Assembly (NCBI RefSeq): GCF_002930645.1
Contig: NZ_PSNW01000004.1
Coordinates: 186,370-250,369, forward strand
Source of the DNA: Solimonas fluminis
GTDB taxonomy: Bacteria; Pseudomonadota; Gammaproteobacteria; Nevskiales; Nevskiaceae
DNA length: 64,000 bases
Direction of reading: 5' to 3'
Part shown: positions 25,096 through 33,262 of the stretch, one piece after another
Position numbering within the stretch: position 1 is the stretch's first letter
Layout of the letters: each line of letters begins with the position of its first letter
The notes under the pieces: model-generated
What the model saw: the letters and a program-made list of their open reading frames with translations, nothing else
Database searches by the model: none
Told to the model about the DNA's origin: nothing
Translations under genes and position numbers: made by a program

Positions 25096-25842
25096 TCAGG
25101 GCCTGTGGATCGCCAGCGGGCCAAAGGCCTGGCAGACCGGCATCAGCGACAGCGTGTTGACGTTGACGTGCGCCGGCAGCGTCGCCACCCAGTGCACGGT
25201 CTCGGCCACGTCCTCCGGCGACAGCGGCGTGACGCCGGCATAGACCGAGGCGGCACGCGCATCGTCGCCGTGGAAGCGCACATTGGAGAACTCCGTGCCG
25301 CCGGCCAGGCCTGGCTCGATGTCGGTGACCCGCAGGCCGGTGCCGAGCAGGTCGGCCCTCAGGTTCAGCGAGAACTGGCGCACGAAGGCCTTGGTGCCGC
25401 CGTAGACGTTGCCGCCGGGATAGGGCCATTCGCCGGCGATGGACCCCAGGTTCACGACATGGCCGCGCCGGCGCTGCGTCATGCCCGGCAGCAGGGCGCG
25501 GGTCACGTACATCAGGCCCTTGATATTGGTGTCCACCATGCGCTCCCAATCCTCCAGGCTGGCCTGGTGGGCCGGCGCCAGGCCGAGCGCGAGACCGGCG
25601 TTGTTGACCAGCAGATCCACCTCCGCGAACTCCGCCGGCAGCGAGGCCACCGCGGCTTCCACGGCAGCGTTGTCGCGCACATCCAGCCCGACCAGGTGGG
25701 TGGGCACCGGCAGCGCGGCGGCCAGTTCGCGCAGGCGCTCGATGCGGCGCGCCGCCAGCACCAGGCGATGGCCGGAAGCGGCGAAGCGGCGGGCGATGGC
25801 GGCGCCGAAACCGCTGCTGGCGCCGGTAATGAAAACGATCAT
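25096..25842 (-). CDS. SDR family oxidoreductase (YdfG-like)
   Basis: A 248-residue classical short-chain dehydrogenase. The Rossmann motif is TGASSGFG, NNAG is present, and the catalytic triad is Ser/Tyr/Lys (LGSIAGEWPYPGGNVYGGTKAF; YxxxK as YGGTK). The closing MPVCQAFGPLAIHRP and the overall sequence resemble E. coli YdfG, an NADP-dependent 3-hydroxy acid (serine/allo-threonine) dehydrogenase. It leads a two-gene unit with the Lon-domain protein. YdfG-like specificity is inference from similarity. Confidence 0.9.
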   Translation of the reverse strand: MIVFITGASSGFGAAIARRFAASGHRLVLAARRIERLRELAAALPVPTHLVGLDVRDNAAVEAAVASLPAEFAEVDLLVNNAGLALGLAPAHQASLEDWERMVDTNIKGLMYVTRALLPGMTQRRRGHVVNLGSIAGEWPYPGGNVYGGTKAFVRQFSLNLRADLLGTGLRVTDIEPGLAGGTEFSNVRFHGDDARAASVYAGVTPLSPEDVAETVHWVATLPAHVNVNTLSLMPVCQAFGPLAIHRP

Positions 25843-25942
25843 GAAGGGTCCGGTGACGTCGCAAAGCGCAAGGCTATGCGAATCGCGGCAAGGGGACCAC
25901 CCGGCCGCCGGAACTCCGGCGGGCGGCGGCGCTCAAAACGGC

Positions 25943-26257
25943 ATGGAACCCAGGCGCATCCAGATGCGGCGCAGCGCCGGCTGGCGCAAGCCGCCGGAAG
26001 CGATCTACGTCGGCCGCCCGACCATCTGGGGCAACCCCTGGGTCGTGGGCGGCCGGGCACACGGCGCGCTGGGACCGCAGGAGGCCCAGGCGAAGTACGA
26101 GCAGGCGCTGACGCGCGGCGAACTCAGGGACCGGCAGGGCAATGCCCTGATCGACCGCATCCGGGAGCTGGAAGGCCATGATCTCGCCTGCTGGTGCGCG
26201 CCCGGCCAGGCCTGCCACGCGGACGTGCTGCTGCGCTACGCCAACACGCCGCGCTGA
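25943..26257 (+). CDS. DUF4326 domain protein
   Basis: A ~104-residue small cytoplasmic protein. IYVGRPTIWGNPWVVG, then a ~40-residue helical stretch, and HDLACWCAPGQACHADVLL are the DUF4326 signature, with a conserved Cys pair in CWC…CHAD. Function unknown. It begins MEPRRIQMRR (ATG 25943); ATG 25964 is an alternative start. It is divergent from the SDR gene (100 bp) and convergent with a small membrane protein gene. Confidence 0.8.
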   Translation: MEPRRIQMRRSAGWRKPPEAIYVGRPTIWGNPWVVGGRAHGALGPQEAQAKYEQALTRGELRDRQGNALIDRIRELEGHDLACWCAPGQACHADVLLRYANTPR

Positions 26258-26261
26258 AGGC

Positions 26262-26516
26262 TCAGGCCGGGGCCTCGGGATCGTTCTTGCGAACCCCGCG
26301 CAGGTTGAGCGCGAACAGGCCGAACTGCAGCAGGATCAGCGCCCAGGCCTGGGTGTGCCAGCCCCAGATTACCCAGAGCAGGTTGCTGAGCGCGAAGCAC
26401 CAGAAACCCCAGCTGCGCCGGCCCCGCTGCTGCGAGCCCACCAGCCAGGCGGCCAGCAGGGTCACCAGCATCGCGGGCCACTGCAGGGCACCGAGCATCC
26501 CGTCCATGGGCGGCAT
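26262..26516 (-). CDS. small hypothetical membrane protein
   Basis: An 84-residue protein with three hydrophobic segments (LGALQWPAMLVTLLAAWLVG, SWGFWCFALSNLLWVIWGW, ALILLQFGLFALNLRG) and a short acidic tail. The layout resembles small PnuC/amino-acid-carrier-like inner membrane proteins common in Pseudomonadota, but no family can be assigned with confidence. It converges with the DUF4326 gene, 4 bp between ends. Confidence 0.7.
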   Translation of the reverse strand: MPPMDGMLGALQWPAMLVTLLAAWLVGSQQRGRRSWGFWCFALSNLLWVIWGWHTQAWALILLQFGLFALNLRGVRKNDPEAPA

Positions 26517-26612
26517 TCTCCTTGGCGTGAAATGTCAAAGGCCGGCGGCGGTACCGGTCAATCGGGCACCGCCGGTCCGGAGCGATAATGGAAGCTCCTG
26601 CCGGAACCGCAC

Positions 26613-27365
26613 ATGAACGTCCTCTGCCTGCTGCCCGCCGCCGACTACGACCCGACCGAGGCCGCCACCAGCTGGCACGCCCTGACCCGGGCCGGGCACG
26701 CCGTGAGCTTCGCCACCCCCGGCGGCCAGCCGGCGCATGCCGACCTGCGCCTCACCGACACCGGCTTCGGCCTGTTCAACGCGATCTTCATGACGCGCCG
26801 GCCGGACCTGGACCTGTACCGGCAGATGGCGGCCTCGCCGGCCTTTCGCGCCCCGCTGTCCTATGCGCAGGTGAACCCGGCGGATTCCGGGGCGCTGCTG
26901 ATCCCCGGCGGCCATGCCGCCGGCATGCGCTCGATGCTCGAATCCGCCGACGCGCAGGCGATCTGCACGCACTTCTTCACCGCCGGCAAGCCGGTGGCCG
27001 CGGTCTGCCATGGCGTGCTGCTGCCGGCGCGCAGCATCGACCCGGCCACCGGCCGCTCGGTGCTGCACGGCCGCCGCACCACGGCCCTGCCGGCGACGCT
27101 GGAACTGGGAGCCTGGGCGCTGACCGCCGCCTGGCTGGGGCGCTACTACCGCACCTACCCGCAGACCGTGCAGGCCGAGGTGACCGCCGCCTTGGCGCGG
27201 CCCGGCGATTTCGACGCCGGCCCGCTGCTGCCGGTCCGCGACAGCGCAGAGAACCACGGCGCCGGCTTCATCGTGCGCGACGGCCGTTATCTCTCTGCGC
27301 GCTGGCCGGGCGATTGCCACCGCTTCGCCGCCGCCTTCGTGGAGATGGTGGCGGAGGCCGGCTGA
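26613..27365 (+). CDS. DJ-1/PfpI-family glutamine amidotransferase-like protein
   Basis: A 250-residue class I glutamine amidotransferase-like protein. The conserved LLIPGGHAAGM loop precedes the nucleophile elbow AAVCHGVLLPARS (Cys132-His133), as in DJ-1/PfpI proteins of the chaperone/glyoxalase III/protease type. The longer form with a helical insert (LGAWALTAAWLGRYYRTYPQT) is typical of the group annotated type 1 glutamine amidotransferase domain-containing. It is a single gene; biochemical role unknown. Confidence 0.87.
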   Translation: MNVLCLLPAADYDPTEAATSWHALTRAGHAVSFATPGGQPAHADLRLTDTGFGLFNAIFMTRRPDLDLYRQMAASPAFRAPLSYAQVNPADSGALLIPGGHAAGMRSMLESADAQAICTHFFTAGKPVAAVCHGVLLPARSIDPATGRSVLHGRRTTALPATLELGAWALTAAWLGRYYRTYPQTVQAEVTAALARPGDFDAGPLLPVRDSAENHGAGFIVRDGRYLSARWPGDCHRFAAAFVEMVAEAG

Positions 27366-27375
27366 GCCGACTCCC

Positions 27376-27879
27376 TCAATTCTTCTTCAGGCTGCAGCTG
27401 GTGTTGTGGAAGCGGCCGCCGTTCATGTTCAGGCCGATGCGCGGCCCCGGCAGCAGCCTGGCACTGGCCGGCTCCAGCGGGCCGGAGCTGAAGTCGATCG
27501 CACCATCCTTCTCCAGCCGGTACTCGCCTGCGCCCTTGCCGCTGCGGTAACGGCCGCCATCCTGGATGACGATGTCCATGAACAGGTAATTGCCGGAGCT
27601 GTAGCAGGGATAGGTTCCTGGCACGAGGCGGTCCTCCGTCTGCGGGCTGGCGCCCGCGGGGCGCAGCATCCAGACCAGGTAGCTGCGCTGGCTGCCGTCC
27701 GCGAACCCGACCTTGCACATGCCGTTGTCCAGGGCCACCACCGTGCCCACCCGGTCGCTGCGATCCGCGACCTGGATGCCGGGGATGCAATCCGCGTTCG
27801 TCTTGAACTCGGCAGCCTGCGCCTGCCCGGCCAGCAGGAACAGCGGTGCCGCGAACCACCCACGAGCCGGTGCTTTCAT
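27376..27879 (-). CDS. exported hypothetical protein
   Basis: A 167-residue protein with a clear signal peptide (MKAPARGWFAAPLFLLAGQAQA-A). The mature part has two short beta-domains: GTVVALDNGMCKVGFADGSQRSYLVWML, reminiscent of small OB/KOW-like or agglutination-like modules, and GTYPCYSSGNYLFMDIVIQ…FHNTSCSLKKN, with four Cys likely to form disulfides. I do not recognise the family. It converges with the amidotransferase gene. Confidence 0.75.
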   Translation of the reverse strand: MKAPARGWFAAPLFLLAGQAQAAEFKTNADCIPGIQVADRSDRVGTVVALDNGMCKVGFADGSQRSYLVWMLRPAGASPQTEDRLVPGTYPCYSSGNYLFMDIVIQDGGRYRSGKGAGEYRLEKDGAIDFSSGPLEPASARLLPGPRIGLNMNGGRFHNTSCSLKKN

Positions 27880-28000
27880 GTCGGGCCTCCCCAGGCTGCA
27901 TCCGAGTATACGCGCGGGTGCCGGCCCCACCGCCCCCCAATCAGGTTGCGCGCCGGGCGCATACACTGGCCCGCGATACTCCCGGGCACGGAGGCCGGTC

Positions 28001-28390
28001 ATGAGCATCCAGTTCAACCACACCATCGTCTGGTGCGCCGACCGGCAGAAGTCGGCGGATTTCCTCACCGGCATGCTGGGCCTGCCGCCGGCGGTGCCCT
28101 TCGGCCCCTTCCTGGTGGTGAAGCTGGACAACGCCGTGTCGGTGGATTTCTACCAGATGGAAGGACCGGTGCAGCTGCAGCACTACGCCTACCTGGTCAG
28201 CGAAGACGCCTTCGACGCGATCTTCGCCCGCATACGCGAGCGGCAGCTTCCGTACTGGGCCGATCCCGGCAAGACGCAGCCCGGGGAGATCTACCGCCAC
28301 TTCGGCGGACGCGGCCTGTACTTCGACGACCCCGACGGCCACCTGCTGGAAGCGATGACCAGGCCTTACGGGCACAGCATGCCCGGCTAG
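28001..28390 (+). CDS. VOC/glyoxalase family protein
   Basis: A 129-residue vicinal-oxygen-chelate protein: two beta-alpha-beta-beta-beta modules, starting FNHTIVWCADRQKSADFLTGMLGL and ending GLYFDDPDGHLLEAMTRPYG, where FDDPDGHLLE contains the metal-ligand Glu typical of the superfamily. The His equivalent is in FNHTIV. Such proteins are isomerases, dioxygenases, lyases or antibiotic-resistance binders; this sequence does not say which. It is a single gene with ATG 28001, preceded by GGAGG (27990-27994). Confidence 0.85.
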   Translation: MSIQFNHTIVWCADRQKSADFLTGMLGLPPAVPFGPFLVVKLDNAVSVDFYQMEGPVQLQHYAYLVSEDAFDAIFARIRERQLPYWADPGKTQPGEIYRHFGGRGLYFDDPDGHLLEAMTRPYGHSMPG

Positions 28391-28424
28391 CCCGCGGCAG
28401 CAGCGGCGAACGGCCCGCTTCCGG

Positions 28425-28895
28425 CTACTGCCGCACGCGCCCGCCGTGTGCCTCGCCACGCCAGGCGCCGGTCTCCATGCCGCGCGATTCGATGAACTCC
28501 TTGAACCGCTTCAGGTCTCCCGAAACGCTGTGGGCCGGTACGCCCACGAAGGTACCGGCCTTCTCCACGACGGTTTCAGGCTCCACCTCCATGGCCAGCA
28601 GCACGCGCGTATGCGCCTCGTCGATCTTGTCGAAACGCACGCGCCCGGCATTGCCCTTGCCGCTGATGCTGCGCCAGGAGATGCCCTGGTCCGGCACCTG
28701 CTCGACGATCTCCGCATCCCACTCCAGGTCCTTGCCTGCCACCTTGGCGCGCCAATGCAGGTGGGTATCGTCGAGCTGGCGCACCTCCTCCACGCCCTCC
28801 ATGAACCGGGGAAACTCCTCGAACTGCGTCCACTGGTTGTAGACGGCGCGCAGCGGCGCGGCGACTTCGATGCTCTTCTCGATGGCTTTCTGCAT
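28425..28895 (-). CDS. SRPBCC (cyclase/dehydrase-like) family protein
   Basis: A 156-residue helix-grip protein (MQKAIEKSIEVAAPLRAVYNQWTQFEEFPRFMEGVEEVRQLDD) of the polyketide cyclase/dehydrase family found widely as stress-induced proteins in proteobacteria. It has the characteristic IEVAAPLRAVYNQW and FPRFMEGVEEV motifs and a C-terminal amphipathic helix. The protein probably binds a small hydrophobic ligand. It converges with the VOC gene (34 bp). The start at 28895 fits the family; GGAGGG lies just upstream on the coding strand. Confidence 0.85.
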   Translation of the reverse strand: MQKAIEKSIEVAAPLRAVYNQWTQFEEFPRFMEGVEEVRQLDDTHLHWRAKVAGKDLEWDAEIVEQVPDQGISWRSISGKGNAGRVRFDKIDEAHTRVLLAMEVEPETVVEKAGTFVGVPAHSVSGDLKRFKEFIESRGMETGAWRGEAHGGRVRQ

Positions 28896-29065
28896 GATGC
28901 CCTCCTGGAATGGTTGCAGGGTGCGGTGGGCATGACGCTGCATCCGCACCGCGCCGGACAGGCCGCAAGCCGCGTGCCCGCGATCCCGGATGAACTTGCG
29001 GCGGGCGACGCCGTCCCATCCCTACGGCGGCTGCAGCAAGCACGCGCCGGCCCGCAAGGAACGCC

Positions 29066-29665
29066 ATGAAAGCCCTGATCCTCAACTGCAGCCTGAAACC
29101 GCGCCCCGAAGTCTCCAACACCGAGGCCTTGTCCGGCGTGGTGGCCGCGGAGCTGCGCCGGCTCGGCGTGGAGACCGAACTGTTGCGGGTCACCGACTAC
29201 CGCCTGAAGCATGGGGTGATGACCGACATGGGTGAGGGCGATCAATGGCCGGAGCTCCACGCCAGGGTGGAGGAGGCCGGCATCCTGCTGATGGCCAGCC
29301 CTACCTGGCTCGGCCGCCCCAGCAGCGTCGCCCAGCAGGTCCTGGAGCGCATGGATGCGATGATCAGCGAGAAGCGCGGCGAGCTGCCGGTGGCCTACGG
29401 CAAGGTTGCGGGCGTGGTCTGCACCGGCAACGAGGACGGCGCTCATCACGTCATCAGTGAAATCTGCGGCGCGCTGATCGACATCGGCTACACGATCCCG
29501 CCGCAGGCCTGGACGTACTGGAACAAAGGTCCGGGCCCCGGCCAGGAATACCTGCAGACGGACTACCGCCATGACTGGTCGGAGAAGACCGGCCGTCAGG
29601 CGGCACGCAACCTCGTGGCGGTGGCAGCGGCGCTGCAGTCGGCCAGGTTCAGCTACGACACCTGA
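29066..29665 (+). CDS. flavodoxin-family NAD(P)H-dependent oxidoreductase
   Basis: A 199-residue flavodoxin-like fold protein. MKALILNCSLKPRPEVSNTE is the first strand and phosphate loop, ASPTWLGRPSSVAQQVLERMDA the second FMN-contact loop, and GNEDGAHHVISEICGALIDIGY the third, as in the NADPH-dependent FMN reductase/WrbA-like family. It probably reduces flavins or quinones. A DUF2277 gene follows 54 bp downstream on the same strand. Confidence 0.87.
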   Translation: MKALILNCSLKPRPEVSNTEALSGVVAAELRRLGVETELLRVTDYRLKHGVMTDMGEGDQWPELHARVEEAGILLMASPTWLGRPSSVAQQVLERMDAMISEKRGELPVAYGKVAGVVCTGNEDGAHHVISEICGALIDIGYTIPPQAWTYWNKGPGPGQEYLQTDYRHDWSEKTGRQAARNLVAVAAALQSARFSYDT

Positions 29666-29719
29666 GCGCGGGCTCCGCGCTACAGTGGGCGCGATATCGC
29701 CCGCGGCGGAGGCCCGGCC

Positions 29720-29992
29720 ATGTGCAGGAACATCAAGACGCTGTTCAACTTCGATCCGCCGGCCACCGACGAGGAGATCCGCGCGGCCTCGCTGCAGTTC
29801 GTCCGCAAGCTCAGCGGCTTCAACAAGCCCTCGAAGCTCAACGAGGCCGCCTTCAACCTGGCGCTGGACCAGGTCAACGAAGCGGCGGCGCTGCTGATCC
29901 GCTCGCTGGTGACGCTGGCGCCGCCGCGGGACCGCGAGGTGGAGAAGGCTCGCGCCATCGCGGCCTCGGCCAGGCGCTTCGGGAAAGCCTAG
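29720..29992 (+). CDS. DUF2277 family protein
   Basis: A 90-residue helical protein with the invariant family start MCRNIKTLFNFDPPATDEEI, followed by QFVRKLSGFNKPSKLNEAAF. DUF2277 proteins are small, widespread and uncharacterised. The stop overlaps the stop of the convergent membrane protein gene by 4 bp. It may be co-transcribed with the flavodoxin-like gene. Confidence 0.88.
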   Translation: MCRNIKTLFNFDPPATDEEIRAASLQFVRKLSGFNKPSKLNEAAFNLALDQVNEAAALLIRSLVTLAPPRDREVEKARAIAASARRFGKA

Positions 29993-30771
29993 CCGCTCCG
30001 TGCCCGCCGCAGGGCAAACAGGCGCGTCAGCCCCAGCACGCCCACCGCCGTCGCCAGCGCCGCCGCGAACGCCAGCGGAATGCCCGCGCGCGGCAGGGCC
30101 AGCGCCAGCACGCTGCAGAATGCGGCGAAGGACCAGTAGCCCAGCACCATGCCGCGCAGCATCAGCACGGCGAATCCGGCCCCCTGGTAGTGGTGCGAGA
30201 ACATCGCCAGCACCGAGGCCATCACCGGAAACATCGCGAAGAGCCCGCTGAGCTGCGGTCCCATGCGCGCGGAAAAGTGCGTGACCAGCAGCACCAGCAG
30301 CGCGGAAGCGATCATGCGCAGCGGGATGTCGGCGCGCGAGGCCGGCCGGACCGCGGCGGCGGTCAGCGGCGGCGCCTGCGGATACAGCCGCGGCGCCAGC
30401 AGCAGCGCCAGCGCCGCCGCCGCGGCGGCCAGCGGCAAGCCTGGAGACCATAGCGCCAGCAACGCCACGGCCATGAAGTAGCAGGCGAAGCCGGCCAGCG
30501 AGGCCAGCGGCCAGGCATGGCGCGTGGCCACCCAGGCATAGGGCAGCCCGAAGGCCAGGATGCAGAGCACGGCCGAGACCGTGGCCGTGGCCGCCTGCGC
30601 CGCGAACTGCGGGCCCTGTTCCAGGGAGACGAAGAACAGGATCGGCGCGGACACCACCGGAAAGGCGGAGAGCCAGCCGGCAAGGCTCGCCCCCCAGCGG
30701 CGGCCGGCCAGCGTGACCAGTGCGATCAGCGAGGGAACGAGCGCGAGCTTGAGGAACAGCAGGACGCTCAT
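29989..30771 (-). CDS. multi-pass membrane protein, unknown family
   Basis: A ~260-residue inner-membrane protein with about eight hydrophobic helices (MSVLLFLKLALVPSLIALVT, LAGWLSAFPVVSAPILFFVS, SALLVLLVTHFSARMGPQLSGLFAMFPVMASVLAMF). The two repeated LSAFPV/LFAMFPV segments suggest an internal duplication, as in small exporters. I cannot assign a substrate. It shares its orientation with the TetR gene, 62 bp upstream. ATG 30771 is preferred; ATG 30801 is possible. Confidence 0.78.
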   Translation of the reverse strand: MSVLLFLKLALVPSLIALVTLAGRRWGASLAGWLSAFPVVSAPILFFVSLEQGPQFAAQAATATVSAVLCILAFGLPYAWVATRHAWPLASLAGFACYFMAVALLALWSPGLPLAAAAAALALLLAPRLYPQAPPLTAAAVRPASRADIPLRMIASALLVLLVTHFSARMGPQLSGLFAMFPVMASVLAMFSHHYQGAGFAVLMLRGMVLGYWSFAAFCSVLALALPRAGIPLAFAAALATAVGVLGLTRLFALRRARSG

Positions 30772-30833
30772 CGGAGGCGGCAGCGGCGGAAGGGGCGCCA
30801 TTCTAAGGCGCGCTTCGCCGCCTCCGCCCCGCC

Positions 30834-31556
30834 CTACTTGCGCCCCGCCTTCTTCTTCGGCGTCATCGCCTGCAGCGCCATCTCGCCGACGAACATGCGC
30901 AGGATGAAACGCTCGGCCTGCTCCCGGATCTCGTCGCGGCGCTGCGGCTGCTCGAGGTATTCCATGGAGAAGAAGGTCATCTGCTGGATGATCTGGCGGC
31001 CGATCTCCTGCATGGAGACAGCGTCGGTCATGGGCGCATCGAGCATCTGCTGGATGTCCTCGACCATGTCGCGCGCGAAATCGTCCAGCAGCTTGCGGAC
31101 GGCGGCGCGCATCCGGGGCGAGCTGCCGTTGAGTTCGCGGATGCCGACGACGTAGGCGGTGGGGTGCTCGGTGACGTAGTCCAGCACCAGGCCCACGGTC
31201 GCGCGGATGGCCTCGCGGCCGCTGGGAACGATGGCACCGTCGGCGGAGACGATGGGGCCCTTGCGCGCGCGCACCAGGCTCAGGCGCCGCTCGCGCAGGC
31301 CGCTGCGCAGGCCGCTGCTCATCATGTCCACCGCGGCCAGGCCGAGATCGTCGAAATCCCTGAAGTGGCGGTAGAAGGCATTGGGGGCCAGGCCCGCGCA
31401 ACGCGTGACCTCGCGCAGGCCCAGCGAGGCCAGGCTGCGGGTGGTGGAAGCCAGCTCCAGCGCGGCCTCGATCAGCTTCTGGCGACCGCCGGTCCCGCGC
31501 CCCATGACGCTGCCGCGCTCCGTGGTTTCGACAATATCTTCCGTCATGTCAGCCAT
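30834..31556 (-). CDS. TetR family regulator, FabR/DesT-like
   Basis: About 240 residues. The HTH reads LGLREVTRCAGLAPNAFYRHFRDFDDLGLAAVD, which is the form characteristic of FabR/DesT-like TetR repressors that sense acyl-CoAs and tune fatty-acid desaturation or metabolism. The ligand domain follows (EAIRATVGLVLDYVTEHPTAYVVG). It is divergent from a flavoprotein monooxygenase; two 18-bp palindromes with the half-site GTGGAC (31605-31622, 31626-31643) lie between the genes and are its likely operators. Start could be 31556 or 31547. Confidence 0.88.
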   Translation of the reverse strand: MADMTEDIVETTERGSVMGRGTGGRQKLIEAALELASTTRSLASLGLREVTRCAGLAPNAFYRHFRDFDDLGLAAVDMMSSGLRSGLRERRLSLVRARKGPIVSADGAIVPSGREAIRATVGLVLDYVTEHPTAYVVGIRELNGSSPRMRAAVRKLLDDFARDMVEDIQQMLDAPMTDAVSMQEIGRQIIQQMTFFSMEYLEQPQRRDEIREQAERFILRMFVGEMALQAMTPKKKAGRK

Positions 31557-31594
31557 TTGAGCCTTGCTGCCAGGGTGTGGTGGCGGAGGGGATA

Positions 31595-31643
31595 TTGACA
31601 TGAATGTGGACACTCGTCTACTTTTTGTGGACGGTCGTACACA
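31595..31643 (+). promoter_or_regulatory. monooxygenase promoter with tandem repressor operators
   Basis: A consensus -35 box TTGACA (31595-31600) is followed, 18 nt on, by TACTTT (31619-31624). Palindrome 1, TGTGGAC-ACTC-GTCTACT (31605-31622), sits between the boxes; palindrome 2, TGTGGAC-GGTC-GTACACA (31626-31643), sits just downstream. Their centres are 21 bp apart, two helical turns, so two dimers could bind the same face and block transcription. Confidence 0.65.
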
Positions 31644-31675
31644 TTCATAACGAACCACGTCACGAGGAGCAGCAG

Positions 31676-33193
31676 ATGCAAACCGAACACTTCGACGTCC
31701 TGATCCTGGGCGCCGGCATCTCCGGGATCGGCGCCGCCTGCCACCTCGAGCGCCAATGCCCCGGCAAGACCTACGCGATCCTGGAGCGTCGCCAGAGCGT
31801 GGGCGGCACCTGGGACCTGTTCCGCTACCCGGGCATCCGCTCGGACTCCGACATGTTCACCTTCGGCTTCAACTTCCGCCCCTGGACGGAAGCCAAGGTA
31901 TTGGCCGACGGCCCCTCGATCAAGGGCTACCTGAGCGAAACCGCGGCGCAGTACGGCGTGGACCGCCACATCCGCTTCGGCACCAAGGTGACCCACGCCT
32001 CCTGGTCCAGCGAGGAGCAGCGCTGGACGGTCACCGCCGAGACCGGCCCCGAGGGCAAGGTCCAGGTACTCAGCTGCGATTTCCTGATCGGCGCCACCGG
32101 CTACTACAACTACGACACGCCCTATCGTCCCGAATTCCCCGGCGAGAAGAGCTTCAAGGGCCAGATCATCCACCCGCAGCACTGGCCGGAAAACCTGGAC
32201 TACGCCGGCAAGCGCGTGGTGGTGATCGGCTCCGGCGCCACGGCGATCACGCTGGTGCCGTCCATGGCCGGCAAGGCCGCGCACGTGACCATGCTGCAGC
32301 GCTCGCCGACCTACATCATGACGGTGCCGGCCATCGACCCGCTGTCGCCCAAGCTGCGCCGCTTCCTGCCGGAGATGCTGGTGTACCGCATCACGCGCAC
32401 GCGCAACGTCGGCCTGCAGCGCATGCTCTACCAGGCCTCGCGCCGCGCCCCCAAGGCGGTCAAGCGCCTGCTGCTGGCGCAGGTCAAGGCCCAGCTGGGC
32501 GGCAAGGTGGACATGAAGCATTTCACGCCGTCCTACAACCCCTGGGACGAGCGCCTCTGCGTGGTGCCCAACGGCGACCTGTTCAAGGCGCTGAAGAAGG
32601 GCACGGCGTCCGTCGTCACCGACCACATCGAGACCTTCACCGCCAAGGGCATCAAGCTCAAGAGCGGCGAGGAGCTGGAGGCCGACATCATCATCACCGC
32701 CACCGGACTGAACGTGCAGCTGCTGGGCGGCGTGCAGGTGGAGGTCGACGGCGAGCGCTTCAAGCCCAAGGATCACCTCACCTACAAGGGCGTGCTGGTG
32801 GAAGGCGTGCCCAATGCCGCCATCATCATCGGCTACACCAACGCCTCCTGGACGCTGAAAGCCGACATCGCCAGCGAGTACATCTGCCGCGTGCTCAAGC
32901 ATATGGACGCCAAGGGCTACGGCGCCGTGGTGCCGAAGTCCAACGGCGACAATGCGGTGGAAAGCGAGACGGTGATGGGCGGCCTGAGCTCGGGCTACAT
33001 CCAGCGCGCCGCCGACAACCTGCCGCGCCAGGGCAGCAAGCGTCCCTGGAAGGTGGTGCACGACTACGTGCGCGACGTGCCGGTGCTGCGCTACTCGCCG
33101 ATCGAGGACGGTGCCCTGCACTTCAGCGCGAAGACGGCGGGCAAGCCGGACGCCAAGGCGAAGAAGTCGGCGCGCAAGCCGCAGGCCGCCTGA
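31676..33193 (+). CDS. flavin-binding monooxygenase (Baeyer-Villiger type)
   Basis: A 505-residue FAD/NADPH monooxygenase. GAGISGIG (12-19) binds FAD, FKGQIIHPQHWP (160-171) is the class B Baeyer-Villiger fingerprint FxGxxxHxxxWP, and VIGSGATAITLVPSM binds NADPH. The sequence resembles the EthA/AlmA-like branch acting on long-chain ketones, alkanes or thioamides. The C-terminal tail is Lys/Ala-rich (KPDAKAKKSARKPQAA). AGGAG lies upstream of ATG 31676. A strong intrinsic terminator follows, so it is monocistronic. Control is probably by the divergent TetR. Confidence 0.93.
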   Translation: MQTEHFDVLILGAGISGIGAACHLERQCPGKTYAILERRQSVGGTWDLFRYPGIRSDSDMFTFGFNFRPWTEAKVLADGPSIKGYLSETAAQYGVDRHIRFGTKVTHASWSSEEQRWTVTAETGPEGKVQVLSCDFLIGATGYYNYDTPYRPEFPGEKSFKGQIIHPQHWPENLDYAGKRVVVIGSGATAITLVPSMAGKAAHVTMLQRSPTYIMTVPAIDPLSPKLRRFLPEMLVYRITRTRNVGLQRMLYQASRRAPKAVKRLLLAQVKAQLGGKVDMKHFTPSYNPWDERLCVVPNGDLFKALKKGTASVVTDHIETFTAKGIKLKSGEELEADIIITATGLNVQLLGGVQVEVDGERFKPKDHLTYKGVLVEGVPNAAIIIGYTNASWTLKADIASEYICRVLKHMDAKGYGAVVPKSNGDNAVESETVMGGLSSGYIQRAADNLPRQGSKRPWKVVHDYVRDVPVLRYSPIEDGALHFSAKTAGKPDAKAKKSARKPQAA

Positions 33194-33211
33194 AGCCCGC
33201 TTTCCGCCTGA

Positions 33212-33246
33212 AGCGGTGCAGGTCGGCGACCTGCACCGCTTTTTTT
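33212..33246 (+). terminator. intrinsic terminator
   Basis: A perfect 13-bp stem (AGCGGTGCAGGTC / GACCTGCACCGCT) with a 3-nt loop, followed directly by six T, 18 bp after the monooxygenase stop. Confidence 0.92.
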
Positions 33247-33262
33247 GCGTCCGCGATGCGGC

